Origin: an uncultured Alphaproteobacteria bacterium
Lineage (GTDB): Bacteria > Pseudomonadota > Alphaproteobacteria > Rhodobacterales > Rhodobacteraceae
Reading direction: 5' to 3'
DNA: 41,638 nt
Assembly: GCA_902625475.1 (NCBI GenBank)
Contig: CACOBR010000011.1
Location: forward strand, 1 to 41,638
Each line of letters starts with the position of its first letter. Position 1 is the first letter of the stretch. Made by a program: the position numbers and the translations under genes. The notes beneath the pieces were generated by a model, which saw only the letters and a list, made by a program, of their open reading frames with translations, did not search any database and had not been told where the DNA came from. Positions 1 to 8,842 of the stretch are shown here, piece by piece.

Positions 1-1
1 T

Positions 2-1354
2 TATTGTATTTTAGGTTGCTCAAAAGTTGGAGCCGTTGCAATTCCATGTACTAATATGCTCAAAGCTAAAGATATTGAATATAGAGCCAAGAAATCAAAT
101 GCAAAAGTTATTATTTCAACATCAGAAAGTTCATCTGAAATAAATAAAATAAAAGATAATTGTAAATCACTAAAATATAAAATTTTAGTTAAAGGTAAAA
201 AAGATGATTGGTATAATTATGATGAAATTTGCAAAAAATCAGATGTAAATTTTTACAGGGATATGGTTCCACCCACAAAATCCAATGACTTAATGTTGAT
301 TTATTTTACATCTGGCAGTACTGCGATGCCAAAAATGGTTGGAAGAGACCACTCTTATGCCTTTTCACACATTATTACAAAAAAATATTGGCAAGATTTA
401 AAATCAACCGATATACACTGGACATTGACAGATACTGGATGGGCTAAGGCTGCATGGGGATTATTATATCCACCTTTACTAGCAGGTTGTACTATTATTT
501 TGTATAATAATGAGGGTTTTGATTTAGATGAGCATCTTGAAATTATAAAAAAATATAAAGTTACTACTTTTTGCGCTCCACCTACTATTTACAGACTTAT
601 GGCTCAATCAAATTTAGCTAAATTTGATGTCTCTTCTCTTAGACATTGTTTTAGTGCAGGAGAGCCTTTAAACCCGGAAGCAATGCGTTCATGGAAAAAT
701 GCTACAGGGTGTGACGTTTATGATGGATATGGGCAAACAGAAACAATCAATATAATTGCTAATTTCCCTGGTATGCCAATAAAAAAAGGTTCTATGGGAA
801 GACCCTGTCCAGGATTTGAAATAGAAATAATTGACAATCAGGCAAATATCTTAGAAACAAATCAAATCGGTAACATAGGAATTAAAATTACTGACCCATA
901 TCCTCCAGGACTTTTTAGAGGATATTATCAAGATCAAAAAAAAACATCTGAAGTTTTTAAAAATGGATGGTATTTTACAGGTGATACTGCTACCAAGGAT
1001 AAAGATGGATATTTTTGGTTTGTAGGTAGGTCTGATGATATCATTACATCTTCTGGATATAGAATTAGTCCTTTTGAAGTTGAAAGTGTACTCCTAGAGC
1101 ACCCATATATTGTTGAGGCAGCAGTTGTAGCTAAACCAGATAAAGTAAGAGGAGAAATAGTAGCCGCATTCATAGTCTTAGGAAAAAATTATAATGGTAA
1201 TAGAAAATTAAAATTAGAAATTCAGGAATTTGTAAAAAATAATACGGCTCCTTATAAGTATCCAAGAGAGATAATTTTTACTAAAAATCTTCCTAAAACT
1301 ATATCCGGGAAAATTAGAAGGATAGATCTAAGAAACACAATCATTACAATTTAG
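2..1354 (+). CDS. AMP-forming acyl-CoA synthetase (MACS-like), 5' end cut by window edge
   Basis: ANL-superfamily adenylating enzyme that activates a carboxylic acid to its acyl-CoA through an acyl-AMP. The frame is open from base 2, upstream of the first ATG at 56, and reads CSKVGAVAIPCTNML, a typical internal segment of medium-chain acyl-CoA or benzoate-CoA ligases, so the true start lies outside the window. Visible motifs: the phosphate-binding loop TSGSTAMPKMV, the A5 motif YGQTET, the A7/A8 region GDTATKDKDGYFWFVGRSDD and, close to the C-terminus, KTISGKIRR with the expected catalytic lysine. The loop has Ala where many members have Gly (TTGxPK). Substrate cannot be read from the sequence; the overall look is closer to MACS enzymes than to acetyl-CoA synthetase. 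It is followed after 24 nt by a rhodanese and then by an old yellow enzyme on the same strand, so these are probably cotranscribed. Confidence 0.88.
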   Translation, partial: YCILGCSKVGAVAIPCTNMLKAKDIEYRAKKSNAKVIISTSESSSEINKIKDNCKSLKYKILVKGKKDDWYNYDEICKKSDVNFYRDMVPPTKSNDLMLIYFTSGSTAMPKMVGRDHSYAFSHIITKKYWQDLKSTDIHWTLTDTGWAKAAWGLLYPPLLAGCTIILYNNEGFDLDEHLEIIKKYKVTTFCAPPTIYRLMAQSNLAKFDVSSLRHCFSAGEPLNPEAMRSWKNATGCDVYDGYGQTETINIIANFPGMPIKKGSMGRPCPGFEIEIIDNQANILETNQIGNIGIKITDPYPPGLFRGYYQDQKKTSEVFKNGWYFTGDTATKDKDGYFWFVGRSDDIITSSGYRISPFEVESVLLEHPYIVEAAVVAKPDKVRGEIVAAFIVLGKNYNGNRKLKLEIQEFVKNNTAPYKYPREIIFTKNLPKTISGKIRRIDLRNTIITI

Positions 1355-1378
1355 TTAATTATTTTATTTGGAAAAATT

Positions 1379-1777
1379 ATGAAAAAATTGAAAAAAACGG
1401 TAAAAAGTATGGTGGCAGAGGCAAAAAGCAAAATTAATGAAATTAATGCGAAAGAAGCAATTAATTTGTTTGAAAATGGTGATGTTATTTTTGTAGATAT
1501 TAGAGATATCAGAGAAAGACAAAAATTAGGATTTATTCCTGGAAGTTTCCATGCTCCACGAGGAATGATTGAATTCTGGGTTGATCCTGATAGTCCCTAT
1601 TTTAAGGATATATTCGATTCAGATAAAAAATATGTTTTTCATTGTGCAGCAGGTTGGAGATCTGCACTAGCAGTTTCGACATTAAAAGATATGGGTTTTG
1701 AAGCTACACATATTTCAGATGGTTTTGCAGGTTGGATAAATGAAAAAGGTCCTATTGAATTTAAAAATAAAAAATAA
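1379..1777 (+). CDS. rhodanese-like domain protein
   Basis: Single rhodanese domain of 132 residues. After a lysine-rich N-terminus, the domain runs from about residue 20 to the end, with VIFVDIRD near residue 40 and the active-site loop CAAGWRS at 89-95, whose Cys89 is the expected persulfide or catalytic cysteine. Members move sulfane sulfur (thiosulfate or persulfide to an acceptor), but many stand-alone ones have no known partner. No signal peptide is evident, so it is probably cytoplasmic. It sits 24 nt after the acyl-CoA synthetase and 18 nt before the flavin oxidoreductase, which suggests one transcript; why a sulfur carrier should go with those two is unclear. The family call is secure, the role is not. 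Confidence 0.9.
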   Translation: MKKLKKTVKSMVAEAKSKINEINAKEAINLFENGDVIFVDIRDIRERQKLGFIPGSFHAPRGMIEFWVDPDSPYFKDIFDSDKKYVFHCAAGWRSALAVSTLKDMGFEATHISDGFAGWINEKGPIEFKNKK

Positions 1778-1795
1778 AATATTTAAGATTTTACA

Positions 1796-2914
1796 ATGAG
1801 TAGAAAACTTTTTACACCAATATCAATTAGAAATTTAACCTTATCTAATAGAATAGTAGTTGCACCTATGTGTCAATATTCAGCAGTGAATGGTTCCGCA
1901 ACTGATTGGCATTTGATGCATCTTGGCCAATTATCAATCTCGGGATCTTCTCTTATTTTTGTTGAAGCTACTGCAATAGAAGAAAAAGGTAGAATTACTC
2001 CCGGATGCTTGGGTTTATATTCTGATGAAAATCAAAAAGCATTATCAAAGATAATTGAATTTGTGAAAAGATATGGGAATACAAAAATTGGTATACAACT
2101 AGCCCACGCAGGTCGAAAAGCTTCAACTCAAGTACCTTGGAAAGGTGGTACACCTCTTAATCAAAATAATTCAGACAGTTGGCAAACAGTTGCACCATCG
2201 TCAGAAAGTTATAATTCAAATTGGCCTTTGCCAATAGAATTAAATGAAGAAGGCTTGGAATATATCAAAAAATGTTTTGTAAAATCAGCTAAGAGAGCTG
2301 TTGAGATAGGTTTTGATATTATTGAATTACATATGGCTCACGGATATTTAATTCATCAATTTCTTTCCCCAATAAGTAATAAAAGAAAAGATAAATATGG
2401 TTCGTCTTTTGAAAATAGAATAAGATACCCCTTAGAAATTTTCAAAGCAATTAGAGAAGAAATATCTATGGATTATCCTGTAGGAGTAAGGTTTTCAGCT
2501 ACAGACTGGGTTGAAAATTCTTCGTGGGATTTGGGAGAAGCAACACAATTTGCAATGAAACTTAAAGAACTTGGTTGCGATTTTTTTGATGTATCAAGCG
2601 GTGGAAACTCTCCTAAACAAGAAATTATTTCTGGTCCATCTTATCAAACTGGTTTTGCATCACATATAAAAAATAAAGTAGGCGTACCAACAATCGCCGT
2701 TGGTCAAATCAATGAACCTTTACAAGCTGAAAGTATAATAAGTACAGGACAAGCAGATATGATCGCTATAGGTAGAGGAATGCTATATAACCCTCGATGG
2801 GCCTGGCATGCAGCTGAAGTTTTCAAAAAAGAATGTGCTTATCCACCCCAATATGCTAGAGCGCACCATTCTCTAATTGGACTTCCAATACCAGGTAATC
2901 CACAAACAAAGTAG
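1796..2914 (+). CDS. NADH:flavin oxidoreductase, old yellow enzyme family (YqjM/NamA type)
   Basis: FMN-dependent TIM-barrel ene-reductase of 372 residues, the usual size for the class. The N-terminus has Cys26 and Tyr28 in APMCQYSA, the pair that marks thermophilic-like OYEs such as Bacillus YqjM. LAHAGRKAS lies at 102-110, and His179/His182 in LHMAHGYLIHQF match the substrate-binding histidine pair, followed by the conserved SPISNKRKDKYGSSFENR segment. The C-terminal part has AVGQINEP and MIAIGRGMLYNPRWAWHAA for phosphate and flavin binding. Such enzymes reduce activated C=C bonds of enones with NAD(P)H; physiological substrates are usually unknown. It is the last gene of the run with the acyl-CoA synthetase and rhodanese, so it may act on an unsaturated acid or its degradation product (inference). 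It ends 30 nt from the stop of the convergent ABC exporter gene. Confidence 0.92.
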   Translation: MSRKLFTPISIRNLTLSNRIVVAPMCQYSAVNGSATDWHLMHLGQLSISGSSLIFVEATAIEEKGRITPGCLGLYSDENQKALSKIIEFVKRYGNTKIGIQLAHAGRKASTQVPWKGGTPLNQNNSDSWQTVAPSSESYNSNWPLPIELNEEGLEYIKKCFVKSAKRAVEIGFDIIELHMAHGYLIHQFLSPISNKRKDKYGSSFENRIRYPLEIFKAIREEISMDYPVGVRFSATDWVENSSWDLGEATQFAMKLKELGCDFFDVSSGGNSPKQEIISGPSYQTGFASHIKNKVGVPTIAVGQINEPLQAESIISTGQADMIAIGRGMLYNPRWAWHAAEVFKKECAYPPQYARAHHSLIGLPIPGNPQTK

Positions 2915-2944
2915 TATTAGCTGAAATTAAAAAATGATCTTTAA

Positions 2945-4777
2945 TTATTCTGCAGCTTGATAAGTTTCGATAAAACCACCAGATTGACGTGCCCAATATT
3001 TAGCGTAAAGTCCTCCTAAACTTAGCAATTCACGATGGGTACCATTCTCTACAATTTTACCTCTATCCATAACTATTATTCTATCCATTTTATTTAGAGT
3101 TGATAATCGATGTGCAATGGCTAAGACCGTTTTACCTTCCATTACAATCTCAAGAGCCTTTTGAATAGAGGCTTCAACTTCACTATCTAAAGCACTAGTA
3201 GCTTCGTCTAACACAAGGATGGGGGCGTCCTTTAATATGGCTCTGGCCAAAGCAATTCTTTGTTTTTGCCCCCCAGATAATTTTACGCCTTGCTCACCTA
3301 AAAAAGCATTATAACCTTTACGGCCCTTATGATCTTGGAGATCAAGAATGAAATTATGAGCTTCAGCTTTTTTAGACGCATTTATTAAATTTTTTAAACT
3401 GGCTGATGATTTTCCATATAAAATATTATCTTTTGCAGATCTGTTGAAAAGGGCTGTTTCTTGGGTAACCATACCAATTTGTTTGCGTAGACTTTCCTGC
3501 GTTACATGGCATAAGTTTTGATCATCAATTTTTACAACTCCTCCTTCTGGATCATACAAACGTAATAAAAGGGAAACTAAAGTAGATTTTCCAGCACCAG
3601 ATGCGCCAACTAGCCCAACTTTTTCACCTGCAGAAATAGTCAATGAAATGTTATTAACTCCACCAATGTTGCGATCATATGCAAAGCTTACATTTTTAAA
3701 TTTGATTTCACCCTTTTTAATTTTAAGGGAAAATGCATTTTTATCATCAGCTAAACTATATGGTTTAGTTAAAGTTTTTACACCATCTTCAATTTCTCCA
3801 AAATTTGAATATATGGTCATAAGTACATAACTCACCCAACCAATCATTTGTGATAATCTTAAAGAAATAGCACCAGCTGCAGCAATATCTCCAGCACTTA
3901 CTTGACCTGTACTCCAGAACCAAAGACTTCCTCCAACCATTAAAATTGGCAAAACACCTGCTAGTCCATTAAGATAAAACCTGAACCAAGCAGCAACTTC
4001 CCCATACTTTATAGAAGAAGTACGAAAATTCTCCATAGCTTTTATGGCTTCTCTATCTTCATGTTTGTTGTGGGCAAAAAGTTTGACTGTTTTGATATTA
4101 GTAACAGTATCAACAATTTGACCTGTCACCATAGCTCTTGAACTAGCTCTTTCTCCCGATCTAAATCGAATAATAGGCATAAAATATGCAATTAAAAAAA
4201 TATAAAAAATGAGCCAAATAATAAGTGCTATTGCCAGAGTTATATTTACCGATAACAACATAAGTGCTGCACCAATAAGTGATGCAAGTGCAAATAAAAC
4301 TGTCTGTAAAATTTCCACTACAACATCAGTTACGGCCCTAGCTGTTTGCATTTCTTTTTGAGCAATCCGACCAGCAAAATCATTCTCAAAAAAGGGAATT
4401 GAATGACCAATGCACCAGCGATGAATTCTTGACAATACAAGATTAAAAATATTTGGAGAGACCATTACAGATTGCATATATGAAGAGCAACCAAAAATTA
4501 TTGGACGAACTAATAAAAAAAACATTAATCCAGCTGAAAATAAGAAAACATTATTTCCAAGTGGGTTATCAACACTTGAATTTAGAGCTGCATCAATCAA
4601 TAAACCTAACAGTAAAACTGCTGATACTTCAGTAATACCAGTTAAAATAGATAACATACCGGAAAGAGAAAGTATTTTAAAACTTCCGGATAAAGACCAT
4701 TTTAAAAAACTCAATGTATTATTTGGAGGCGGACCTTTAGCAGGTTCTAAATGATTTATCCAATTATACGGTTTCAC
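2945..4777 (-). CDS. ABC exporter, fused permease and ATPase (MsbA/multidrug type)
   Basis: Half-transporter of 610 residues that should work as a homodimer in the inner membrane. The N-terminal two thirds (about 35-330) hold the exporter transmembrane domain. The nucleotide-binding domain has Walker A GASGAGKST at 391-399, the signature LSGGQ at 500-504, Walker B LVLDEA at 521-526 and the switch histidine in AIAHRLS (His556). The direction is export, as for lipid, drug or peptide exporters of this class; the substrate cannot be told. The start used is GTG at 4777; an ATG four bases upstream is out of frame. The gene is divergent from glxB with 91 nt between them and convergent with the OYE gene. 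It shows no adjacent HlyD-type partner, which favours an MsbA-like self-contained exporter. Confidence 0.93.
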   Translation of the reverse strand: MKPYNWINHLEPAKGPPPNNTLSFLKWSLSGSFKILSLSGMLSILTGITEVSAVLLLGLLIDAALNSSVDNPLGNNVFLFSAGLMFFLLVRPIIFGCSSYMQSVMVSPNIFNLVLSRIHRWCIGHSIPFFENDFAGRIAQKEMQTARAVTDVVVEILQTVLFALASLIGAALMLLSVNITLAIALIIWLIFYIFLIAYFMPIIRFRSGERASSRAMVTGQIVDTVTNIKTVKLFAHNKHEDREAIKAMENFRTSSIKYGEVAAWFRFYLNGLAGVLPILMVGGSLWFWSTGQVSAGDIAAAGAISLRLSQMIGWVSYVLMTIYSNFGEIEDGVKTLTKPYSLADDKNAFSLKIKKGEIKFKNVSFAYDRNIGGVNNISLTISAGEKVGLVGASGAGKSTLVSLLLRLYDPEGGVVKIDDQNLCHVTQESLRKQIGMVTQETALFNRSAKDNILYGKSSASLKNLINASKKAEAHNFILDLQDHKGRKGYNAFLGEQGVKLSGGQKQRIALARAILKDAPILVLDEATSALDSEVEASIQKALEIVMEGKTVLAIAHRLSTLNKMDRIIVMDRGKIVENGTHRELLSLGGLYAKYWARQSGGFIETYQAAE

Positions 4778-4868
4778 ACATATTGCCTAGATTGATTATA
4801 GATACCATATGATATAATATCAGTATTTGATTATTTAAGAACTCATATAAAATTAGATTTGAAGTAGA

Positions 4869-5774
4869 ATGTGTGGAATTGTTGGTCTCTTTCTGAAAGA
4901 TAAGAATTTGAATGATCAGCTAGGACATTTGCTTTCCAATATGTTAATTACTATGAGTGACCGAGGACCAGATAGTTCAGGTATAGCTATTTATAACAAA
5001 GATAATTATGGTCAAATCAAATTAACCTTAAGATCTGAAGATCCTGATCAAGATTTAAAAAAATTAAAACAAGAGCTTATCCACAAAAAAAAATTAAAGT
5101 TAACTGTTATTAAAAATTTCAACCATATTATTTTAAGAATTTATAAAAAAGATTTCAGTTTTATAAACAACTATATAAAGAATTTTTTTCCTTCAGCTTC
5201 TCTAATGAGTTCTGGAGAATATATTGAAATTTATAAGGAAGTAGGATTACCAGAAACTGTAATTAAAAAATTTGGTATAAAAAAGATGAATGGAACTCAC
5301 GGAATTGGCCATACCAGAATGGCTACTGAAAGTGCAGTAACAACACTGGGAGCACATCCATTTAATACGGGTTCTGATCAATGTTTAGTGCATAATGGTT
5401 CATTATCAAATCATAACCAGCTTAGAAAAAAGCTCCAAAGAAACGGAATGGAGATCCAAACTGAAAATGATACAGAAGTTGCAGCAAGTTTTATTAGTTT
5501 GCAATTAAAAAATGGAAAATCATTAAAGCAATCTTTAGAGTTAGCTTTGTCTGAGTTAGATGGATTTTATACGTTCCTTATTGGTACAAAAGACGGTTTT
5601 GGAGTATTAAGAGATCCAATTTCATGTAAGCCAGCCGTTATGGCTGAAAATGATTATTATGTAGCGTTTGGTTCTGAATATAGAGCATTTGCAGAATTAC
5701 CAGAAATTGATCATGCTGAAATATGGGAGCCCGAACCTGCTAAAGTTTATTTTTGGGACCATAAAAATGAATAA
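4869..5774 (+). CDS. glxB: class II glutamine amidotransferase subunit (GlxB / MgsA-like)
   Basis: Ntn-type glutaminase of 301 residues that would release ammonia from glutamine for a synthase partner. It starts MCGIVGLF, so removal of Met exposes the nucleophile Cys2. Other family marks are SDRGPDSSGIA, the arginine segment GIGHTRMATES, HNGSLSNHNQLR and the glutamine-binding ENDTEVAA. The protein is only the glutaminase domain, not a full-length glutamate synthase. It overlaps glxC by 8 nt and is followed by glxD, the same order as glxBCD of rhizobia and as mgsABC, whose product makes N-methylglutamate from glutamate and methylamine in methylotrophs. No glutamine-synthetase-like gmaS or N-methylglutamate dehydrogenase genes are in the window, so the exact reaction is open. 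The subunit identity is firm; methylamine as substrate is inference. Confidence 0.9.
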   Translation: MCGIVGLFLKDKNLNDQLGHLLSNMLITMSDRGPDSSGIAIYNKDNYGQIKLTLRSEDPDQDLKKLKQELIHKKKLKLTVIKNFNHIILRIYKKDFSFINNYIKNFFPSASLMSSGEYIEIYKEVGLPETVIKKFGIKKMNGTHGIGHTRMATESAVTTLGAHPFNTGSDQCLVHNGSLSNHNQLRKKLQRNGMEIQTENDTEVAASFISLQLKNGKSLKQSLELALSELDGFYTFLIGTKDGFGVLRDPISCKPAVMAENDYYVAFGSEYRAFAELPEIDHAEIWEPEPAKVYFWDHKNE

Positions 5775-6441
5775 AATTGACCTAAATAAAACAACATTGC
5801 GAGAATTAAATTCTAGATTGCAGCATTCCAAAGAAAATGAAAATTGGTTAGTTACTAATCCAAAAGGAAACCATGCACTTGCCGTAGGTTTAGATAATTT
5901 TATTAATGTTAAAATTGATGGATCTACCGGTTATTATTGTGCAGGAATGAATAAAAAAGCATCCATTCAAGTTAATGGTTCAGTCGGACCTGGAGTTGCT
6001 GAAAATATGATGTCAGGCAAATTAGTCGTCGAAGGAAATGCCAGTCAATATGCTGGAGCAACCGGTCACGGCGGGTCCCTGGTTATAAAAGGTAATGCAT
6101 CTTCTAGATGTGGTATATCCATGAAAGGAATTAATATTATTATAAAAGGTAATATTGGCCATATGTCAGCATTTATGGCTCAATCTGGAAAACTTATAGT
6201 TTGTGGTGATGTTGGCGATTCACTTGGAGATAGTATTTATGAAGCCCAAATATTTGTAAAAGGATCTGTAAGGTCTTTGGGTTCGGATTGTATAGAAAAA
6301 GAAATGTCAACCAAACATAAGCAAGTACTTGAAAAATTACTTGATGAATCAAAAATAAATCTGAAAGCAAGCAAATTTAAAAGATATGGATCAGCAAGAA
6401 AGCTTTATAATTTCGATGTAGATAATTTATCAAAATATTAA
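5767..6441 (+). CDS. glxC: GXGXG-domain subunit of glutamate-synthase-like enzyme (GlxC / MgsB-like)
   Basis: Right-handed beta-helix protein of 224 residues corresponding to the C-terminal GXGXG domain of the glutamate synthase large chain. Repeated glycine-rich turns are visible: KASIQVNGSVGPGV, GKLVVEGNASQYAGATGHGG, SLVIKGNASSRCG, INIIIKGNIGHMS and KLIVCGDVGDSLGD. The domain is structural in glutamate synthase and probably holds the glutaminase and FMN subunits together. I chose the ATG at 5767 (MNKIDLNKTTLREL), which overlaps the glxB stop by 8 nt. A longer reading from 5668 would run 107 nt into glxB and adds residues unlike the family. It lies 13 nt before glxD. Translational coupling with glxB is likely because of the overlap. 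Confidence 0.88.
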   Translation: MNKIDLNKTTLRELNSRLQHSKENENWLVTNPKGNHALAVGLDNFINVKIDGSTGYYCAGMNKKASIQVNGSVGPGVAENMMSGKLVVEGNASQYAGATGHGGSLVIKGNASSRCGISMKGINIIIKGNIGHMSAFMAQSGKLIVCGDVGDSLGDSIYEAQIFVKGSVRSLGSDCIEKEMSTKHKQVLEKLLDESKINLKASKFKRYGSARKLYNFDVDNLSKY

Positions 6442-6454
6442 TTGAAAGAAACTG

Positions 6455-7807
6455 ATGACAAAAAAAAATAAACCATCCTTAACACCTAAAACAGAACCTA
6501 TTTTTTCTCAAACATTTACACCAGAAGTAAATGCAGAAATTAGAAGAGCTGCTGCCACGGGTATTTATGATATTAGAGGTGGTGGATCAAAAAGAAGAAT
6601 ACCTCACTTCGATGATCTTCTTTTTTTAGGAGCCTCTATGTCAAGATATCCACTTGAAGGATATAGAGAGAACTGTGAAACTGCAGTGAAATTAGGTACA
6701 AGAAATGCAGAAAAACCATTAGAAATTGATATCCCTGTAACGATAGCTGGTATGAGTTTTGGTGCTTTATCAGCTAATGCGAAAGAAGCTTTAGGAAGAG
6801 GTGCTTCTTTGGCAGGTACTTCTACTACAACAGGGGATGGAGGTATGACTAAAGAAGAACGCCAGCATTCAAATAAATTAATTTACCAATATTTACCTTC
6901 AAGGTATGGAATGAATCCAGATGATTTGAGAAAAGCTGACGCTATAGAAATTGTTGTTGGTCAAGGAGCGAAACCTGGCGGTGGTGGGATGTTATTGGGC
7001 CAAAAAATCAATGATAGAGTAGCCGAAATGAGAAACTTACCCAATGGCATTGACCAAAGATCTGCATGTAGACATCCTGATTGGACTGGACCAGATGATT
7101 TAGAAATTAAAATTATTGAATTAAGAGAAATAACACAGTGGAAAATTCCTATATTTGTTAAAATTGGGGCTACAAGACCTTTTTATGACACTTCATTAGC
7201 TATAAAAGCAGGCGCAGATGCAATAGTTATTGATGGAATGCAGGGTGGAACAGCAGCAACACAAGATATTTTTATTGAACATGTAGGTATTCCTACCCTC
7301 GCCTGTATTCGTTCATCAGTTGAAGCATTGCAAGAACAAAATCTTCATCGACAGGTCCAATTAATTGTCTCTGGTGGAATTAGGAATGGAGCAGACGTTG
7401 CAAAAGCTTTAGCTTTAGGTGCAGATGCAGTATCGATAGGAACAGCAGCACTTATTGCTTTAGGTGATAATGACCCAAAATGGGAAAAAGAATATAAAAA
7501 TTTAGGAACAACTGCTGGTGCTTTTGATGACTGGCATGAAGGAAATGATCCTGCTGGAATAACCACACAAAACCCAAAACTTGCAAAAAGACTAAACCCT
7601 ATGGATGGAGGAAAACGTTTATCAAATTACCTTAAAGTTCTTACATTAGAGGCACAAACTCTTGCCAGAGCTTGTGGGAAAAGTCATCTTAGAAATCTAG
7701 AACCAGAAGATTTATGTGCATTGACGATTGAGTCAGCAGCAATGGCGCGTGTTCCATTAGCTGGGACAAACTGGATACCAGGACTAGATCCCAATAAGAA
7801 ATTTTGA
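6455..7807 (+). CDS. glxD: FMN-binding glutamate-synthase family subunit (GlxD / MgsC-like)
   Basis: Synthase subunit of 450 residues with the FMN TIM-barrel of the glutamate synthase large chain. Conserved pieces are GMSFGALSANAKEALGRGA (99-117), TTTGDGGMTKEE, VVGQGAKPGGGGMLLG, FVKIGATRPFYDTSLAIKAG, VIDGMQGGTAATQ and LIVSGGIRNGADVAKALALG. After IGTAALIALG the protein reads on through GNDPAGITTQ (363-372) without the cysteines that bind the 3Fe-4S cluster in ordinary glutamate synthases (typically CHxNTCPxGxxTQ), so it probably uses FMN without that cluster, as I recall for GlxD/MgsC proteins. With GlxB and GlxC it should transfer glutamine-derived or substrate-derived nitrogen to make glutamate or an N-methylated form. 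The end converges on the MipA-like gene, 49 nt away. Confidence 0.9.
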   Translation: MTKKNKPSLTPKTEPIFSQTFTPEVNAEIRRAAATGIYDIRGGGSKRRIPHFDDLLFLGASMSRYPLEGYRENCETAVKLGTRNAEKPLEIDIPVTIAGMSFGALSANAKEALGRGASLAGTSTTTGDGGMTKEERQHSNKLIYQYLPSRYGMNPDDLRKADAIEIVVGQGAKPGGGGMLLGQKINDRVAEMRNLPNGIDQRSACRHPDWTGPDDLEIKIIELREITQWKIPIFVKIGATRPFYDTSLAIKAGADAIVIDGMQGGTAATQDIFIEHVGIPTLACIRSSVEALQEQNLHRQVQLIVSGGIRNGADVAKALALGADAVSIGTAALIALGDNDPKWEKEYKNLGTTAGAFDDWHEGNDPAGITTQNPKLAKRLNPMDGGKRLSNYLKVLTLEAQTLARACGKSHLRNLEPEDLCALTIESAAMARVPLAGTNWIPGLDPNKKF

Positions 7808-7825
7808 GAATTATACAAAAATGTT

Positions 7826-7861
7826 ACTAAAAATATAAAAAAAATAATTTTTATTTTTAGT
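7826..7861. terminator. A/T-only inverted repeat between convergent genes, possible weak terminator
   Basis: ACTAAAAATA at 7826-7835 pairs perfectly with TATTTTTAGT at 7852-7861 around a 16-nt A/T-rich loop. It lies between the stops of glxD (+) and the outer-membrane protein gene (-), with T- and A-runs on either side, so it could stop transcription from both directions. There is no G/C stem core apart from one pair near the base, so chance pairing in A+T-rich DNA is possible. Confidence 0.35.
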
Positions 7862-8657
7862 ATTTATACACAATTGAAAAAATTGTGCTCACACTATCAC
7901 TTTTTGAAACAAGTGGACTATTTGCTACCTGACCAACCAATTTTTTATAGATCAAATTGCTATTTATACTGATCCTATCATTTAAATTATATATAACTAT
8001 TAAACTTGCTGAAATATTTTTTATCCCACTTTCTAAATTATATTTTGAATATCCTGATGATAAATTTTCCCTGACATCCACACCAAAAAAATTATTCAAA
8101 TATGTTTTATCAGCGTAAGTAAAAGAAAAAGATGGAATTATAAAGGTTTTCAGTCTTATTAAAGGAAATCCAGTATTAAAAGACGTTTTAAGGTATGCTC
8201 CTTTATGTCCTCTTTTTAGCAAATCATATGAAATTTCTGAAGCAATCGAATAATATTTATCCTTATATTTGGCTTTTAACTTAGGCTCAACTGTAGAATT
8301 AACTTTTTTTAATCCATTTAGATTGACGTCACTTTCAGGATCTCTGCCAAAATTAAAACCTAGACCATAACTCAATAACCAATCTTCCTTATCTAGAAAA
8401 TTTATATTTAATCCCATTACAGGATTAAATAATATATTTTTGTATTTTAAATTGAAAAAAGGCATAATTCTGCTTACTGATTTTGATGACCCTTCATATT
8501 TTGGAGCACTTACAGTAGAAAGACCTACGTTAACATTTAATAATTCATTACTATTAGTAAATTTATTGTTTTTTAGTAATTCCGAGTGTGAGGGAGAAGT
8601 TAAAAAAAATAAGAAAAAACAAATTTGAAAAAATAATGAGTTTCTTAATAAAAACAT
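7857..8657 (-). CDS. MipA/OmpV-like outer-membrane beta-barrel protein
   Basis: Predicted outer-membrane protein of 266 residues. The N-terminus has a signal peptide: a few charged residues, a hydrophobic stretch FFQICFFLFFLTSPSHS and a likely cut near SHSE. The mature part has VGLSTVSAPKYEGSS followed by MPFFNLKYKNILFNPVMGLN, the early pattern of MipA/OmpV proteins (P-x-Y-x-GS, then alternating polar and hydrophobic strands). It ends in SIVYKY, with the terminal aromatic residue expected for BAM recognition. MipA in E. coli was linked to a murein-enzyme scaffold and OmpV to adhesion, but most family members are uncharacterised. It stands alone between convergent glxD and the divergent peroxiredoxin-like gene. 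The family assignment is by pattern and moderately sure. Confidence 0.75.
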   Translation of the reverse strand: MFLLRNSLFFQICFFLFFLTSPSHSELLKNNKFTNSNELLNVNVGLSTVSAPKYEGSSKSVSRIMPFFNLKYKNILFNPVMGLNINFLDKEDWLLSYGLGFNFGRDPESDVNLNGLKKVNSTVEPKLKAKYKDKYYSIASEISYDLLKRGHKGAYLKTSFNTGFPLIRLKTFIIPSFSFTYADKTYLNNFFGVDVRENLSSGYSKYNLESGIKNISASLIVIYNLNDRISINSNLIYKKLVGQVANSPLVSKSDSVSTIFSIVYKY

Positions 8658-8842
8658 AATTTAAATAAACAATCATAATATCTTATATTAATAAAAGGTT
8701 TAGATTATTTCTGATTATAAGTGAACCTATTTTTTATTTTGTTATTTTAATAATGAATTTAATCTTTATATAAAACACTAGATGAAAAAATAAGAACATG
8801 ATAATCTTAATAAAACAAAAGTTTAATACTTTATATATTTTG

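Noticed and set aside
5668-5766. Upstream extension of glxC into glxB
   Set aside because: Added residues are the shifted reading of conserved glxB sequence; the ATG at 5767 overlaps the stop of glxB in the usual way.
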